Part shown: piece by piece, positions 1 to 13,400 of the stretch
Numbering within the stretch: position 1 is the stretch's first letter
Layout: every line of letters starts with the position of its first letter
Source: Taenia hydatigena
Taxonomy: Eukaryota; Platyhelminthes; Cestoda; Cyclophyllidea; Taeniidae
Assembly: GCA_036345935.2 (NCBI GenBank)
Contig: JADWOT020001210.1
Span: forward strand, 186,001-250,000
DNA length: 64,000 nucleotides
Direction: 5' to 3'
The notes under the pieces: generated by a model
Database searches by the model: none
Seen by the model: only the letters and a program-made list of their open reading frames with translations
What the model was told of the DNA's origin: nothing
Translations under genes and position numbers: made by a program

Positions 1-263
1 TGGGAGTAGTAACAAGTTGAGTTGTAAGGAATTTGAAGAGCCAGTTCAAACTCGACTACACAATGTCTATGCATGCATATACAACAGAACTAGGACAAAC
101 ATGGATTCCACTGCAAACGTGAGGTTGAACACATTTGTGGTCAGTAGTCGAGTTATCGTCCTTGTTACCAGGAGTCCTGTTGCTAAATCCACTCAATGAG
201 TTCATTTTTAGAGGAATTTGCTCGGTTTTATGTGCATTCGTGCGATTGTGCTTGATTGCATTT
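1..263 (+). repeat. Left copy of a 263-bp inverted repeat pair
   Basis: This stretch is the reverse complement of 15139-15401 with about six substitutions by eye (roughly 98% identity). Homology stops sharply at about 263. The outer edge cannot be seen because the window begins inside or at the edge of the copy. The open frame at 17-199 is present in both copies with only three residue changes, but in a repeat this young that only reflects DNA identity. It may be the terminal inverted repeat of a 15.4-kb element or one of two unrelated dispersed copies. Confidence 0.9.
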
Positions 264-3200
264 GCATTTGCCTTGAATTTTCAACTAAGCGTTACAATCT
301 TTAATGCTTGTAATATAGAATTTATGGAAATATATGACGTGAGATACTGAAGGAGAAATTGGTAAAAAACATTTTTGCAGGTCATTTTTCCTTTAGTGTT
401 AGCCTAAAATATGGAGATGGAATAGCCAAAAACGGATTGTTATTCCTAAAATTCATAATTATTTGATTTTACAGTGTTCCGAGGAAGCTTGAGATAAGGC
501 GGAATCAGATCATGTGATGTACTTTGTAGGAGCATGAAACCTTATGTCGATGAAGACGAAATAATAATCGTTCCTACTACGGAGGATCGCATTACCCCTG
601 TTACCCGAGGAAACACCCTTATTTTTTGCTTGGTGGCCATGAGTCACTGGAAGCTTATTGTGCTATTGGCTTTTAGGTTTACAATGCGAATGCATCCCAC
701 CTTTTCATTCGAGTAGTTCATGCTCGCAATCTTTGTTCTCAGGGAAAGCTTCAAACCCGGATTAGGCCTGTATGGTACAACGATCCTAACGTTCTAAGAT
801 GAAAATAAAAATTGACATGGAAAGACATTGGCAGACGTCGACAGTAGAATTAATAGCAAAGTTTCTAAGAAAAAAAGGCGTTCCACACCCAAAAATTATA
901 AGGTTTGTTAGGGATTTTTTGCATTCTGTAACGAATGGTGAAGATAAGGTTTAATTTCAGCACGAAAATATGGTGCAAACAACTAAATACTACTTTATTA
1001 TTTCCCAATCTTCTATGGGCATAGTAAAGAAACAAAACAACTTAAAGTGTCAGCATGAAGTAAACTCATAAAAGAGGTATTTTTAAATTATAAGATGTAA
1101 AAATGACACATATGTTAAAATGGAAAAACAGATTTACTGGTTGTGCAAAGACGAGAGCGGACGCAACATCAAAAATGGTAGCCAGTGATGATGCAGAGGA
1201 GGGAAGTTGCGGCTAGTGAAAGGGAAGAAAGGGTGAGCAATGGAGGCTTGCACATGCTGGCGACCACGCCACATGGCAGCCCAGCATTGCCCTCCCCCTC
1301 CTCCTCCTCCTCCTCCTCATTCATCTGCCCTCTTCCCTACTCAAAAGTGGTACGCCTTTACAGCCATGCCACTTCTCATCACGCACCGCCTTAGCAACCA
1401 ATCACGCCATCGCCATGGCCTTTATCTCATCCAAGCGAATAGGTGGTCCATACAAAAAGCTTCTATGTTTTAGCCTCTTAGTGCACGTCTGCATGCCAAG
1501 ATATTCGATACGCATGTTTTGTTCACAAATGCGACGAAAATGTTTGATCTTACGTAGGCAAACTCAAGCGGTGGCGGCAGACCCGCATCATCACTGAACG
1601 ACGTCGTCATTTGTCGCCTGCACACGCGACTTTTACCTAGCTGGACGAAAGAGAAAGATGTCGATCTCATCCCTGTCGTCCATGTTTAACAATAGGGCAG
1701 TGCACAGCAAGCTTAATCCTTACTTTATAGGAGCAAATGATTCTTTGAACCGCCTTAGCGTCACCTCACCTCGGCGTTTTCCAGCACATAAGATCACACC
1801 ACATCAGGTTGTATAGTGTCTAGGAAGGATTTAGGTAAAAAATCAGTCCAAAAAGCCTGCTTTAGACCAAAGACAAGACCGTCAAGGCTATTAAACAAAA
1901 TCACAAGTAATATTTGTGCCACAGAAATTTGCGCAGCAATTCTATAGCAGTAGTGGCTAAAGAGGCTTAAAAATCTCAAAGCTTCTTTATGTGTTAGCTT
2001 TAGACTACGTCTCGTAGCAGCTTAGGTACGGGCGAATTCTCATTTTAGATGTGCAACTATCCACTTGGATAAGTGGCCATGGGTTATACTGCCCAACTTC
2101 TCCCAACTACTATTTGCTTGCAATTTGGGTAGCAAACACCATGCTGAGGTAAGCAAGTTCTCTTGTTTAATTTGCTACGCAAAGCACAAAACAGCATTTT
2201 ATGCCCAATATACATTATCCCTTATGCGATGGAACACGTGGTTTCGACTCGAGATATTGGCATCGACATCCTGCTTAGCACCTACATGCGCCTCGTTGAA
2301 ATACGTAACTCTTCATGCTTGCTACAAAGTGATTCGTAAGCCATGGCCAAACGTATCTCTCACCTCAGCGAATAAACATGTTTGTGCTATAGGTAATTTC
2401 CTTAAAGAATTTGGCGATTCCCACGACTTCAAATGGTGCAATATAGTGCCACTAAAATTATTTCAAATCTGATAATTGCATATCGTTTTTAAAAAGACCT
2501 TTATAATATTACAAAACCACAAAATTTGGAACCATAAAATTATCGCCAACGTTACGCATGCGTCAGAGACATCGTCTTGAACACTGTCAAGTCTTCTAAA
2601 AGATAGCGTTCCATCAACCCCACCCCATCAAATTTACCCAGTTATTAAATTTCGCTCTATGGCACTTGGCACACCATCTTTTCTATTCCATCGGTATGAA
2701 AGACGGCGAATGACCATTGTGGAGACTGAGCTTCTGAAGGAATATTACGAGATAGCCAATCTCATTTGCCGTACCTATCATCGCACTTATGATAACCGCA
2801 ATACATCGAACCTGATGAGCTGTGGGAGGGTCACAAGTGGTTTTATATAATCCTTGGAAAGCTGCAAAGATCCACCGCATTTGGGTTTATCCTCGTCTTT
2901 TAGTGTTACAATCCTTAAAGTAATGTTAGGCATGCTGCGTTTTAGCCAAGATAAACCTACGCATACAGTCACTGCAATGGACATTGCATGTGTGTTTATT
3001 ACAATAACATTAAAACCGTTATCGCATATTGGTTTCAGTTGAACTCTAAATTCGTAATGTAGCAGCCAACGTGGATATGCGATTAAACTAGCCAAAAGCC
3101 TTTATATCCATAGTATCGCTTCTGCGGCAAGCAGAGATAACATGCGTTAACAAGAGATTCGTTGCGCTTTGTGCCTTAATTTTTAGAGTTCGTCAGCTAA

Positions 3201-4039
3201 TTCAATTCCGGGGATAACAAAGTGTTACCAGGGCTGTGCACAATTGAACCCCGAGAAGCAGAAAATTAGAAGGTGCACTAAAACGGGCCAAAATGAGAAC
3301 GACTTAAAGGACGTCCTTCTACTGTGGACTGCACTACTGTCTCATCTGCTGTGGTTCGCACAAATTTGGTCCATACTGATACCTCGACCAAGTTTGCCAT
3401 TTTATGCAACCAACAAATAGACATTTCTAGACAATTACTCCACCTATATGCACATGGCAAAACTTAAAACAACAAAACCCCGTGTTGAACGCTTCGTAGG
3501 AGAGGTATTGTTACTATCCATCAAATAAGCCCCAGACTTCGGAAATGTTAAGGACAATCAACCTGGCATCTGTACGTGCCGGAGCATTCGCTTTGATTCC
3601 TTACACTATAATTCCACAAATTCGCGCCTATTACTCGTCAAAACAACGAAGACAGGTTAACTATGTCTGCTGCATCGTGCTTTTGAGGGATGTGATTGAC
3701 GTATGGGCTGGATCCTCCAGGACCCTTTATCACTGGCTCACGGCCAACAGATCGCTTGTGAAGGCAGGCTAAAACTGGGCAAAGCCATGACTTCCGCTGC
3801 TAGTAGGGCCAAAAGTGACAAATCTTATTTAATACATATTTCAAAAGAGGCAAGTAAAAGGGAACAGGATGTAAAATTATCCGATTCAAACTGAGGATAT
3901 ATGAAGAATCAAAATATATCATGATAACGATGAATTAAAAGGAAATACCTTTGCAGCAGAGGATTGCAAATGACTTCTCACCTGCACCACTAGGTTCAAC
4001 GCCTGATGCTGCAGGTAGCCTAACCCCGTTTGGTTGGAA
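264..4039. other. No supportable gene; one short CCT run
   Basis: The longest open frame here, 2065-2472 (+), has no recognisable motif and no flanking splice signals, and its length is expected by chance in this base composition. The rest is AT-rich and unremarkable. Because it lies between the two inverted repeat copies, it was read for transposon proteins, and none was seen. Confidence 0.5.
1291..1318 (+). repeat. Short CCT/CTC microsatellite
   Basis: An uninterrupted run of C- and T-containing triplets (CCTCCCCCTCCTCCTCC and onward). It is simple sequence with no gene context. It creates the spurious proline- and serine-rich open frames seen around 1185-1473. Confidence 0.85.
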
Positions 4040-4420
4040 TCATGAACCCTTTTCTACGTTACCGGAGGCTTGCTGTGGCTGCTGCGGCAGTAAGAGTTGC
4101 TGAGAGTTGTAACACGGCATCATAAATGTCAAGCCTTGCGCAGCGAAATCCAGCTTAAAGGCTCTGAGAAGTAATGGTGTATGTGGGATTTCAGTGGGCT
4201 GAATCATTATAAAGTTAATTCTCACGGTTTCTTTGCTGATGGATGAATTAGGGTTTTCGCTTATATTTGCAGCAGGAATCTGATCCACCGCGGGCCAAAT
4301 TGCTGCGCACGGCGATGAGGATGTGGCTAGATAGATTTCAGATGGAACAGCCAACATCTGCTGACGAGTATTTTTAATTTGCTGTTGAAGAGGCTGAATC
4401 TGTGCATATGTTTTGGGGTT
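4040..4420 (-). CDS. Speculative exon, Q/S/P-rich, function unknown
   Basis: An open frame of 126 codons runs on the minus strand from a possible acceptor (...TTGTAG, ending at 4421) to a TGA at 4040. It has glutamine-rich stretches at both ends (LQQQ near the start, QQLLLPQQPQQ near the end) and many Ser, Thr and Pro residues, like a transcription-factor linker. A donor-like GTAACG inside it could splice in phase to a following segment that also reads open. Upstream on the same strand, 4707-4872 and pieces up to 5460 read like protein in one frame, but stops occur at about the random rate. No domain is recognised. It could be chance or a decayed gene. Confidence 0.22.
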   Translation of the reverse strand, partial: NPKTYAQIQPLQQQIKNTRQQMLAVPSEIYLATSSSPCAAIWPAVDQIPAANISENPNSSISKETVRINFIMIQPTEIPHTPLLLRAFKLDFAAQGLTFMMPCYNSQQLLLPQQPQQASGNVEKGS

Positions 4421-7400
4421 CTACAATATTGGAACAGATGATTGTATTCTCATCACAACTACTGCCCCAGTGCATGGACTTAAAAGGCGTTTGCAACTTT
4501 AGTGACTCATTGATGCTTCGTGCTTATTTTGGTCAGACAATCCCCTTTGGTGACTACCGAACGCATTGATTGATATCGCCAATGGAGTATGGTGCAGGAA
4601 GTCATTGGCCATTGCCGTTACTGGTAGGAGCAGTAGCAGTCGTAAAGGAATTCACTCCAAAAATCGACGGCGTTTCAGGGTCTATAATCTGTTAGGGGAG
4701 TGCATGTTAACCTCCAAGAGGGACCACAGCGGGGCTCGGATTTGGGATTAACAGCACCAAGTAGCCGCTAAAAGCTGGCCCTATTCTGGCTGCCTTCATA
4801 ACTCTCTCAAAATGTTCATCAATAGCTCTGTGTAGCAGAAACCATCTGGTCACTATTCGAATCAATAGTCGTTAACACAAGTCATTGGTCGCGTTAGGAC
4901 TACGTTGCCGCACAAATTTTAAGTGCTCACGATAATGAGTAAATTTCACCAGAACCGATCGATCGGTCAATTTCGCTTAAATCAGAAAATTTGCTCTTGG
5001 CACCATCTTTGACCTCAACTTAGAGAAGGAGTGGACCGTGAAATCTTTTTTTGAATTTGTGGGCCGTCAAAGTTCCACAACAAGTCAAATCTATCAGTAA
5101 TAGATAGAATTTTCTGACAAACTCGATCATTGCTCCACCACACCGAAATTGGCTGCGGCCTTCAATAATCTGTTTTAACTGGGCTATTTGACCACACACT
5201 TAATTGACCATAAGAAAGTTCATTCCAAAATGGTTTGTAGTGATGTGTGCATCCTACTGACAAAATTTATAGACACAAGCGGAAAATATGCCATACCCGA
5301 ACCTCTCCAGCTCCACATGCATGGTAGATAGCAGATCCAATTCCTTACTACGAAACATTAGGATTTAATATTTTTACCTTCGTGGATATGGTACAATAGA
5401 TGTGTCATCTACATCTGCCTTATTTTTTAAGACTGCTATGTCTGCCACCACAAACACAACTTAAGTGGACATAGATATGCAGGTGCTACCCTGCATTGGA
5501 AAGTCTAACTCATTCCATCCGGCGTATGACTCCAGTGTTTATCACGATAGCTGCCTTCTGGTGCTTTTCATGACCCATGAGGGACCTTGTACACCTCTAC
5601 ATGGCAGAAACTTAAAATTGTTACTGTTTGCTTCATCCATATATAAATTTTATTTTACACAGACCCCTCAAGTTTAAATTGATTTTGCGTCGAATTTCGA
5701 TATTATCACCGATTCCTGTGCATCCCTGTCAACTGTCCAAGCGTTGACTGCAGCATTGAGCTTTTGTAGAGAACCGTTACAAGCGCATTCCGATGGGCAC
5801 TATTGCATGGCTAATCTTCAATTAGTGAAGCTGCTGGGCAGAAGTGTTAATTGCGTTGAAGCTAATCAAGTAGCTCTAACGGCATGCGTTATTAGGGCAT
5901 TGAATTAATGAGGAGTATGATAAACCAGTGTACACCACGCCTAGCTAGTCCTGTGTGCTGACAGTGCTTAGTCCTACCTGCTTAAGAAGAACGGTTTTCT
6001 GTGACTTACTTTTTGCTGCATCTTTGTGTGCTGGATGCAATCAGTAAAAAAGGCATCCCATTTGACGGTAATTTCAAGTTCTACCCCTTAACTGCCTCAT
6101 TTGTGTTGCTAGGTTTGTTTGCCCTTTAGACAAACCTCCTATGGATTTATGCAAGTACATATAACTAGATACAGAAAGGGAATTAAATGCTCTCGGAACA
6201 TGGGCTTTAAGCTCATAGAAAAGATGAAACCGGCCATCTGTGCTGTCAGTTGCCAGTGGGTCTCGAAAGTCGCAGATCTTAGCATTTTACAGCGTTTTCT
6301 ACTTAAGTAGAATTCAATCTTTAACCAAACCTGAAAATAGGTTTAGTTGGTGCCTTCACAATTCTTATCGCTGGAAAAATGCTTGTCGCCTAAGCTACTA
6401 TACGATGATGGGGCGGCTTTTTTGAAACTATGCCTCGTGATGTCTATGCACTAATCTTAGTAGTGCACGAGGTCTTTTAGTAAAGGTTTTTATGGCATGC
6501 GTCCCAAGCAAAAGTTGCTTTTTGGTACTAGATAGTTTATTCTATTATCACCGCAAGATGCCGCTGTCTTTTTTAATTACCTTATGTAGAATGATGTACA
6601 TGCTCTCATTATACTTCAAGGGAATTTGTCAGCAACCGACAGAGATTTATCAAAAGCGCCAATGTTACTGTCTCCACATTGTCGAAGTCGTTTTAATGAA
6701 GCGCAACACATGAAACACGACCCGATTATATACGTTGTTTCTCATTCTCTTTCCCACCGTTTGTGGATTAAAAGCCGTAAAGTACTTTCATAGTTTGCAC
6801 GTGTGATCCGCCACAAGCCAAAATCAACTGATTTTTGAGCTGTGTATCAGTTAACGCATACAGCGATTCGATCTCACTTACATCGGCCAATGGTCGATTT
6901 GAAGGCTATTGCTTGCTTTCCTGCCGTTTTTTTACTAGTCTTCTTAGCGCTATTCCTATCTAAAGGCTTTGGCAAGTTACTTTTCCACGTTTGCTGTAAG
7001 ATGTTTGCATTTATTTTTACCGCAAATAACATTTAGATCGAAAAGAAGATGAGGAAGCTGGAATGAGATCTAAAAAGAATTGCACCCGAAAGGAGAGTTG
7101 AAGAGGATAAGATCTCGTGTAGATTTTGCAAGATTTTATTAAGTGCCTAGCATAGTTCTGGCAAGGTGTTCTTCTATCCTGATACTACCATTCATTACAT
7201 CGGTAGCCGAGGGAAGAGGAGTAACCACTTAACTCAGGTAGCTAACAATGGACATTTGACCACAATTGAATAAAGCTCTGTACTTCTTTATCATCTGCTT
7301 CTCTTTGTGCCATTGACGAATTTAAACCGTGCAAACTTTGTTGCTGAGCAAAGAAACCTTACTATGCTTAAATATGCCCTGTTATTTTGCCAATTCCTTC

Positions 7401-10400
7401 CTTTCTTTAATAATAAATACTGAGACATGAATGCTTCTGCGTCCAATAAGTGCTTCGTCCTTCTATATTTATTTGTGCATTACAAAATGTCATTTCGTAT
7501 TCTGCCTGTTTTTACACTTTAGTCGCACTTCTTCGTAAGTCTGTTGAAGCTTTAGGCATATAATTTCTTCTCAATCACCAAACCTTTCGGCTCCTAAGAG
7601 GCCTATTTATCCTATTAAAAGACGTAGTGATATTCATTTTAGCGTTCTTTCTGCTTCGCAAGGAAATTAGCATTTAAACGCCGCCTTAACAATTTTGTGT
7701 TGTTGCACTAAACCTTACAAATGCCACAAAGTGCTGGATAAAAATTGTTGCAGACGTTGCGATTGCTGCACGTAGCACCGTTTGATCGCACGGTCCCATT
7801 TATTGCCGACAGATTTCAAAATTAATTATTTCACAGTATGCATCGGCACCTTATGTCCCATGTCACCTTGTATCACGTATCATAAAGTATTTGCATCACA
7901 ATCGGTAACTTATCACAATGTAGTCACAAGATTCAGTTAGAAGTACGGCGTCATCAGCTGTGGATGTAAGTAAAAACGCATACATATCGGTGTAGTAGCC
8001 TCAGTTCCTTTTCACAAATTTGCAACTAAACACCACAAATGCTTCAACTTCGACATTCGACTTGTTTCAATTGCTTTGCCTACAGCACATATTTAGGTGC
8101 TTTAATCAGCGAGAGGCGAAGGTTAAGTGCTTTATTTAAAATTCAGCTCTTAAAGGCTCTCTCCGTGCCGATTGGTCAGTGCTTTATACTTGTTTGATGT
8201 TGTCTGCATGTTACCATATTCACTGGCAACTCAGTGGGCACAGGAAGGTCTCAAATGGAAAGGCGCAATTGCAAAAGAATGCATTAATTAATATGGCACC
8301 TGTGTGGCAGTAGTGACAAGGCGTGACTTATGGCGATCGAATTAATGACACTTATTTTCCGCCTTTGATAATTTGACAATCCATTGACGTATCAGATGCC
8401 ATATGCGACAAATATTGGTAAAATCATCAAAAAACTAATTAGTCGATGTATTCACCCCAGCCAAAGCAGGTGACATGTATCTGTTTGTGCCCTCCTTAAG
8501 CTTGACACGAACAGTACCGTATCCCTAAATACACCCGGCTGTATCGTGTGAAGGTCTTGATTAACTCGTTCATTCCCGCCGACGCAGAATCACTAAATGA
8601 ACATGGCAGCATACTGTGGTGAAGAAAACTACCTGTCTGTGGACGTTTGGGATAATCTTCTTCTCGAAATTCACGTTCTGGGATCTCCTCCACTAGCGCA
8701 TCTTCTAGTCCACATGGTTTCGTCTAATAGAAGACTTCCTGCATTATTATGCCGATTGCATGGACACCACCCGGCTCGGTTTCAATCTAAGCCGCTGTCT
8801 CGTTGCGCAGTAGCTCAGGTGCTGACCATAATTGTTCTATGGATGCGAATTAATGGAGGATGGTCAACGAAACTAACGTTCAGGTTTGACTGAAGAATAA
8901 CTGCCTGTTAGGTTGTAGACCTTGGGGATGCCAAAGTCGGTGATTTTTAAGACGCATCGGCGGCTGACAAAGCGGCCGATTGATTTTAGTCTTCTGAAAG
9001 CTTTAAGACTTGTGCTGTAGGGGGATTTCTTTCTCTTGTAATGCTTTACCGAAGGTAGTTGCACAAATTCGAGACGAGAAGAGCAGAGATTTGCTTAACA
9101 GCCATGCGAGAGCATCTGCTCACCTTTTACTACGATACCGTGGTAATAGTAAGTCATTTGAAAAGCAACTGCTGCATGTGGCGTGAAGTAAAGATGAAGG
9201 ATGTCGTGTATCGTGGTACGAAGTATCTGTTGCACATGAACGGATTCAGTGTTCAAAGCTACAGACGTTTAGTTCTTGCTAAGTCTGTAGTTTGACAACA
9301 ACAAGGAGTGTAAGCCTGGGACGAAGTAGATGTCCACATAAGTATCATACTTATATTTTAACGACATCCACTTACCCACATCATCTATTTCCACAGTTGA
9401 CAGGACTTCTACTCTTCAGTTTCCAGTAGTATTCGCTGAGAAGGGTTCTGCCCGAATGCAAAGGACATTCCAAATAAAAATTTTTGTCGAAAATGCTTAC
9501 CGCACAGTACGTGTGTGAGAAACACAGTAGTGAGTGGAGAAAGAGTGAAATTCTTGAATTAGTTATGGGCCAATATATCAATGCGTACTCGCATCTGAAG
9601 TACCGTGGGATTTTAGACGCGTCCAACCCCACCAGCCTGTGGATGCTCCTGGTTGTCCCTCTGCGGTCTGCTGGATTCCGTTTGGTTGTCTACTCATCTC
9701 TCCGAAAGTAGGATTTCAGCCGGTGTTGTAGCACGCAGACAACTTTCTTAAGCATAATGATTGTAGTGCCAGTGTGTAAGCATGATTAGGTGAAAGGAGC
9801 TCAAGGGCGCCATACACAAAGGTTAAATGCGACATGGATGAATTCGGAGTCACTAAATAGATAAATAAATTTTAAAAGGATTTGTAGAAAGATGCGAGAG
9901 GGGTTGCGGTGCTAAGTAGACTAAGTGGTAACTTGAGAGAATAATGTCGGAAGGAGGGTTTGACCCAGAATACATGGTGGGCCATTTCGAGTTTGCGTCA
10001 ATGGTGGGCCGATGAATATTGCATAAATTTCACTACAAAATGAATTGACTGGAGAGCTGATATACCTGTGTGTACACGATATGGGCAGATTATGAGTGAA
10101 GCGATGATTCCACTAAAAGAAAATTGGTTTAAGATATGTCTGCTAATGACTTCAAACTGCCCTAATTAATGATTGGATAAGATCAGAAATGAAGTGGACT
10201 TTATTAAATGAACGTGTTCTTTGGCCAAAAGACAAGGCAAAGCTATTTAAAAATTCATTGAATTCTATGCGCTTCTGATAGCATGTGATTTGCACTCATT
10301 ATGCAAGGTGCGGTGGTGCAACTCGAGACTCCCGATGCCACGGCAATCAATGACATCCCAGGCGCGATGCACGACATTCACTGGCAGGTAGGCAAGGCTT

Positions 10401-13400
10401 GTTGCAAAAGATCAAGGTACACGACCCAAATGCATCCACGTCTACTTTTGTGTCAAAGTCTTCAAACACGGAAAGGAAGCCGGTCCGAGGTCATAAACCA
10501 CTCACACTGTGTCACCAACACGCAATATCATGCAGTTTACATGCAAGCATTCCTTGCCTCACTTGAATGGCATACCATTCGCCTGAGTTGGATTATTTTA
10601 AATGCTGAGGGGAAGATGACTTTGCGTTTGCCCATATAAGTATGGTGGAGGGATTTATCGTTTGCGCTGAGAGAAGATGCAGGACTGCCGCAACGGTTGG
10701 AACACCACGCAAGTGAGTGGAACGATGGACATTAAAGATCGCGCATCTTTTCAAATTCACTCTAACAAATGAACCAATCTTCTATCCCAGCCAGGCATTC
10801 TGCACTGCCGTTACTGTTCCCCTATCGCACGACCTAGTGAAAAGCAAGCTACACTTATGAACCCTCTACTTCTCCGCATATTACCAAAGGTAATAAATAT
10901 CGTCTTTTTAATCTTACCCGAAGCAATAAATATTAATGCAGTTTGCATTAAGTCACTCAAGTCAAACAACGACGTGCATGGGTTTCTCTCACAAAGCTTA
11001 ATTCACTCACCCATGCGTCAACTAGGCAAAACCGCTAAGGCGCAATGAAGCTGGACAAAGTCCTACTTATCGCACGGTGGATGCAAGTCCAAATAAAATT
11101 TAACAATGAATAGAAAAAGTGGGAAGCAAGGTGAGCAGTAGCTGTACCAATTCGATTCGACTGAGATGTGATGCGATGCGGAGGTCCTACACGCACTTTG
11201 TCCTTGCTAGATTTATCAATTTAGCAAATGTTCTCCTTTGTGAACATTAAGAGCATATGCTAATTAGAGTAAGGCATAAAAGGGTAACCTACGGGTTGGC
11301 GCTGCGAACACTCCATGCAAGACGGAAGGTGCCAACAAGATAAGGCTAATCAGGGGCAACATCACTCTCCAAGAAATAACTCACATTCACACGTCACACA
11401 CGTGTGCTTATAACTGAGTTGTAAGCCAACAAAACGGCCCTCTTTTGCCTCGCGAAGCAGTCTGCGCATTTGCACGCATACCATGAAATCATTGATAATT
11501 GAATCGTTTAGGCCAACGTGCTGGTTAGTCTGGTGAGGATGCCTGCCTTATCATTACCACAGCATTCATCCTCAACTATGTGACGAGCTAAAATAGTGCG
11601 AGGTAGTTATTTGCACGGATTCACGAGAAAGCTAACACGAACACCAGAATTGCAAAAGGATATGGGTTAACAATGGCAATGTCAGTAATATAGACCTGTC
11701 AAATCTTTGGGTTGAGCGTTGCAAAATTGGCGATAGATCCATTCAACAAACACACTTTCATTTGACTTGAGATATGCCGTCATAACACATTATGTCCTGT
11801 GCATCAAAAAGCACTCAATAGCAATATGGGGACAATAAGTCTGAACCTGTGGCTAGTAGGCACTGGTCTGGGCTTACTTCCAACCCATAATGTCTAATGG
11901 ACCAATCTGCACTACAAACAACTGCAGCTGTTGCTTGAAATGTGCTATGGTGACAAGCTGAGTAGGCATTTGTCTAAAGATCCAGCTACTTATGCGCATC
12001 AGCGATGGTAGCAATGGCCTTTTCAATGAGCTGAGGTATGGAATTGACTTGAACGGAGGGTTGCCCTTTGCTACCCGTTATAGACTCTACATTCGACGGT
12101 GCGCTGCAGTTCTAGGTGCACAAGTCAATGTATGATCAAATGAGGAGTCGATCGGCATAGTTAGAAATGACTCAGCATCCAGCAAGAGCGGATATTTATT
12201 CAGCTACAAGGCATCATCTTGTTGCCGCTGCGCTATGAAGCACCATATTCCTTACCGGGTGAAAATCACACCTACAGAATTACTTCGATGGCGTGAAAAC
12301 TTCACGCTCCGATATTTCATTCTCAACAGACCACGCTTTAAAAAAAATAAAAGGACTTGCATAGTAAACTGACCCTTTCCTTGACTGGCTGTTTGGATGC
12401 ATGAGCAAATTTAATCTCTTGAGGCCGTACTCCTGCATTGAGGCATGGCCTTTGGGCCTTTGGGTTTTAAGGAAATTCGTTCGACTCTTCATACTTGATT
12501 ATTTTGCCGATGACTAAATACGAGTACGAGTAGACGATAATTCTAGCTCATGCGAGTAGGCGAAGAATGCAAATCTCAAGTTAGCAGCTAACTCTGTATC
12601 TAGCCTAAGGCAAAGGCAAAACAAAAAGATGAAATTGTGCGATAGATAATGCAAGTAAATATGAAGGCGCAGAGGTCATCATGTGGGTGCTGAGACTGAG
12701 CCAACGTAAACTTGTGCACCATCGGCTGATGTGTGAGCGCACGCACACTGACCATGTGATCTGTGGGCGGACCACCGCTCTGGATATGCTTGACCGTCTC
12801 CCCCTGACTTTCCTTGTAGAGACGTGCAACACCAGAAAATCCATTTTATTTTCAAAATTGATGGCTGAGTGCATGATATCTAACAGCTAAAATCAACACA
12901 TTAGTCCATAAAGTTTGTCATCTTGATCGTTTCAAGAAGAGCCTTATTTAAGATGGCTTTGTTAAGCCGTTGTCAAGACTTCGTTTTGCCTACTTTTCTA
13001 CACTCATTATTTTCTTCGCAAAGCACAGTGGAGTCACAATGGGACTTTAATTTGACCGTATTATTTATAAAGTAGACATCAGGAATGACATACGAACCTT
13101 CATTTTCCAGGTAAGGGCAAAAAACCACCCGCCATTTCGCATCCATCTCAGTTGCAACTCCCTAAAGGGTCACTACTTGTACAAGAATTTGTCTACTGTT
13201 ATCGATTGGATGAGAATCTTTGCTCGGCGTATTAGCACAGAGAAGCTGTGGGCTTGCTGGCACCTCTCGCTATCACACTTCATCCGATGCAATTCAATAG
13301 GTGTTAAGCAGAGCCTCAACATCGTCGGCGACATAGGGTTGACTTCAGCTTTTAGATCAGCCAAGCTCAGCTTTAATTTATCAAGCTAGTCTAACAGTGT

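Noticed and set aside
2065..2472. 135-codon plus-strand open frame, one of the longest in the window
   Set aside because: No motif, no splice or start context, and frames this long occur by chance in 64 kb of this composition.
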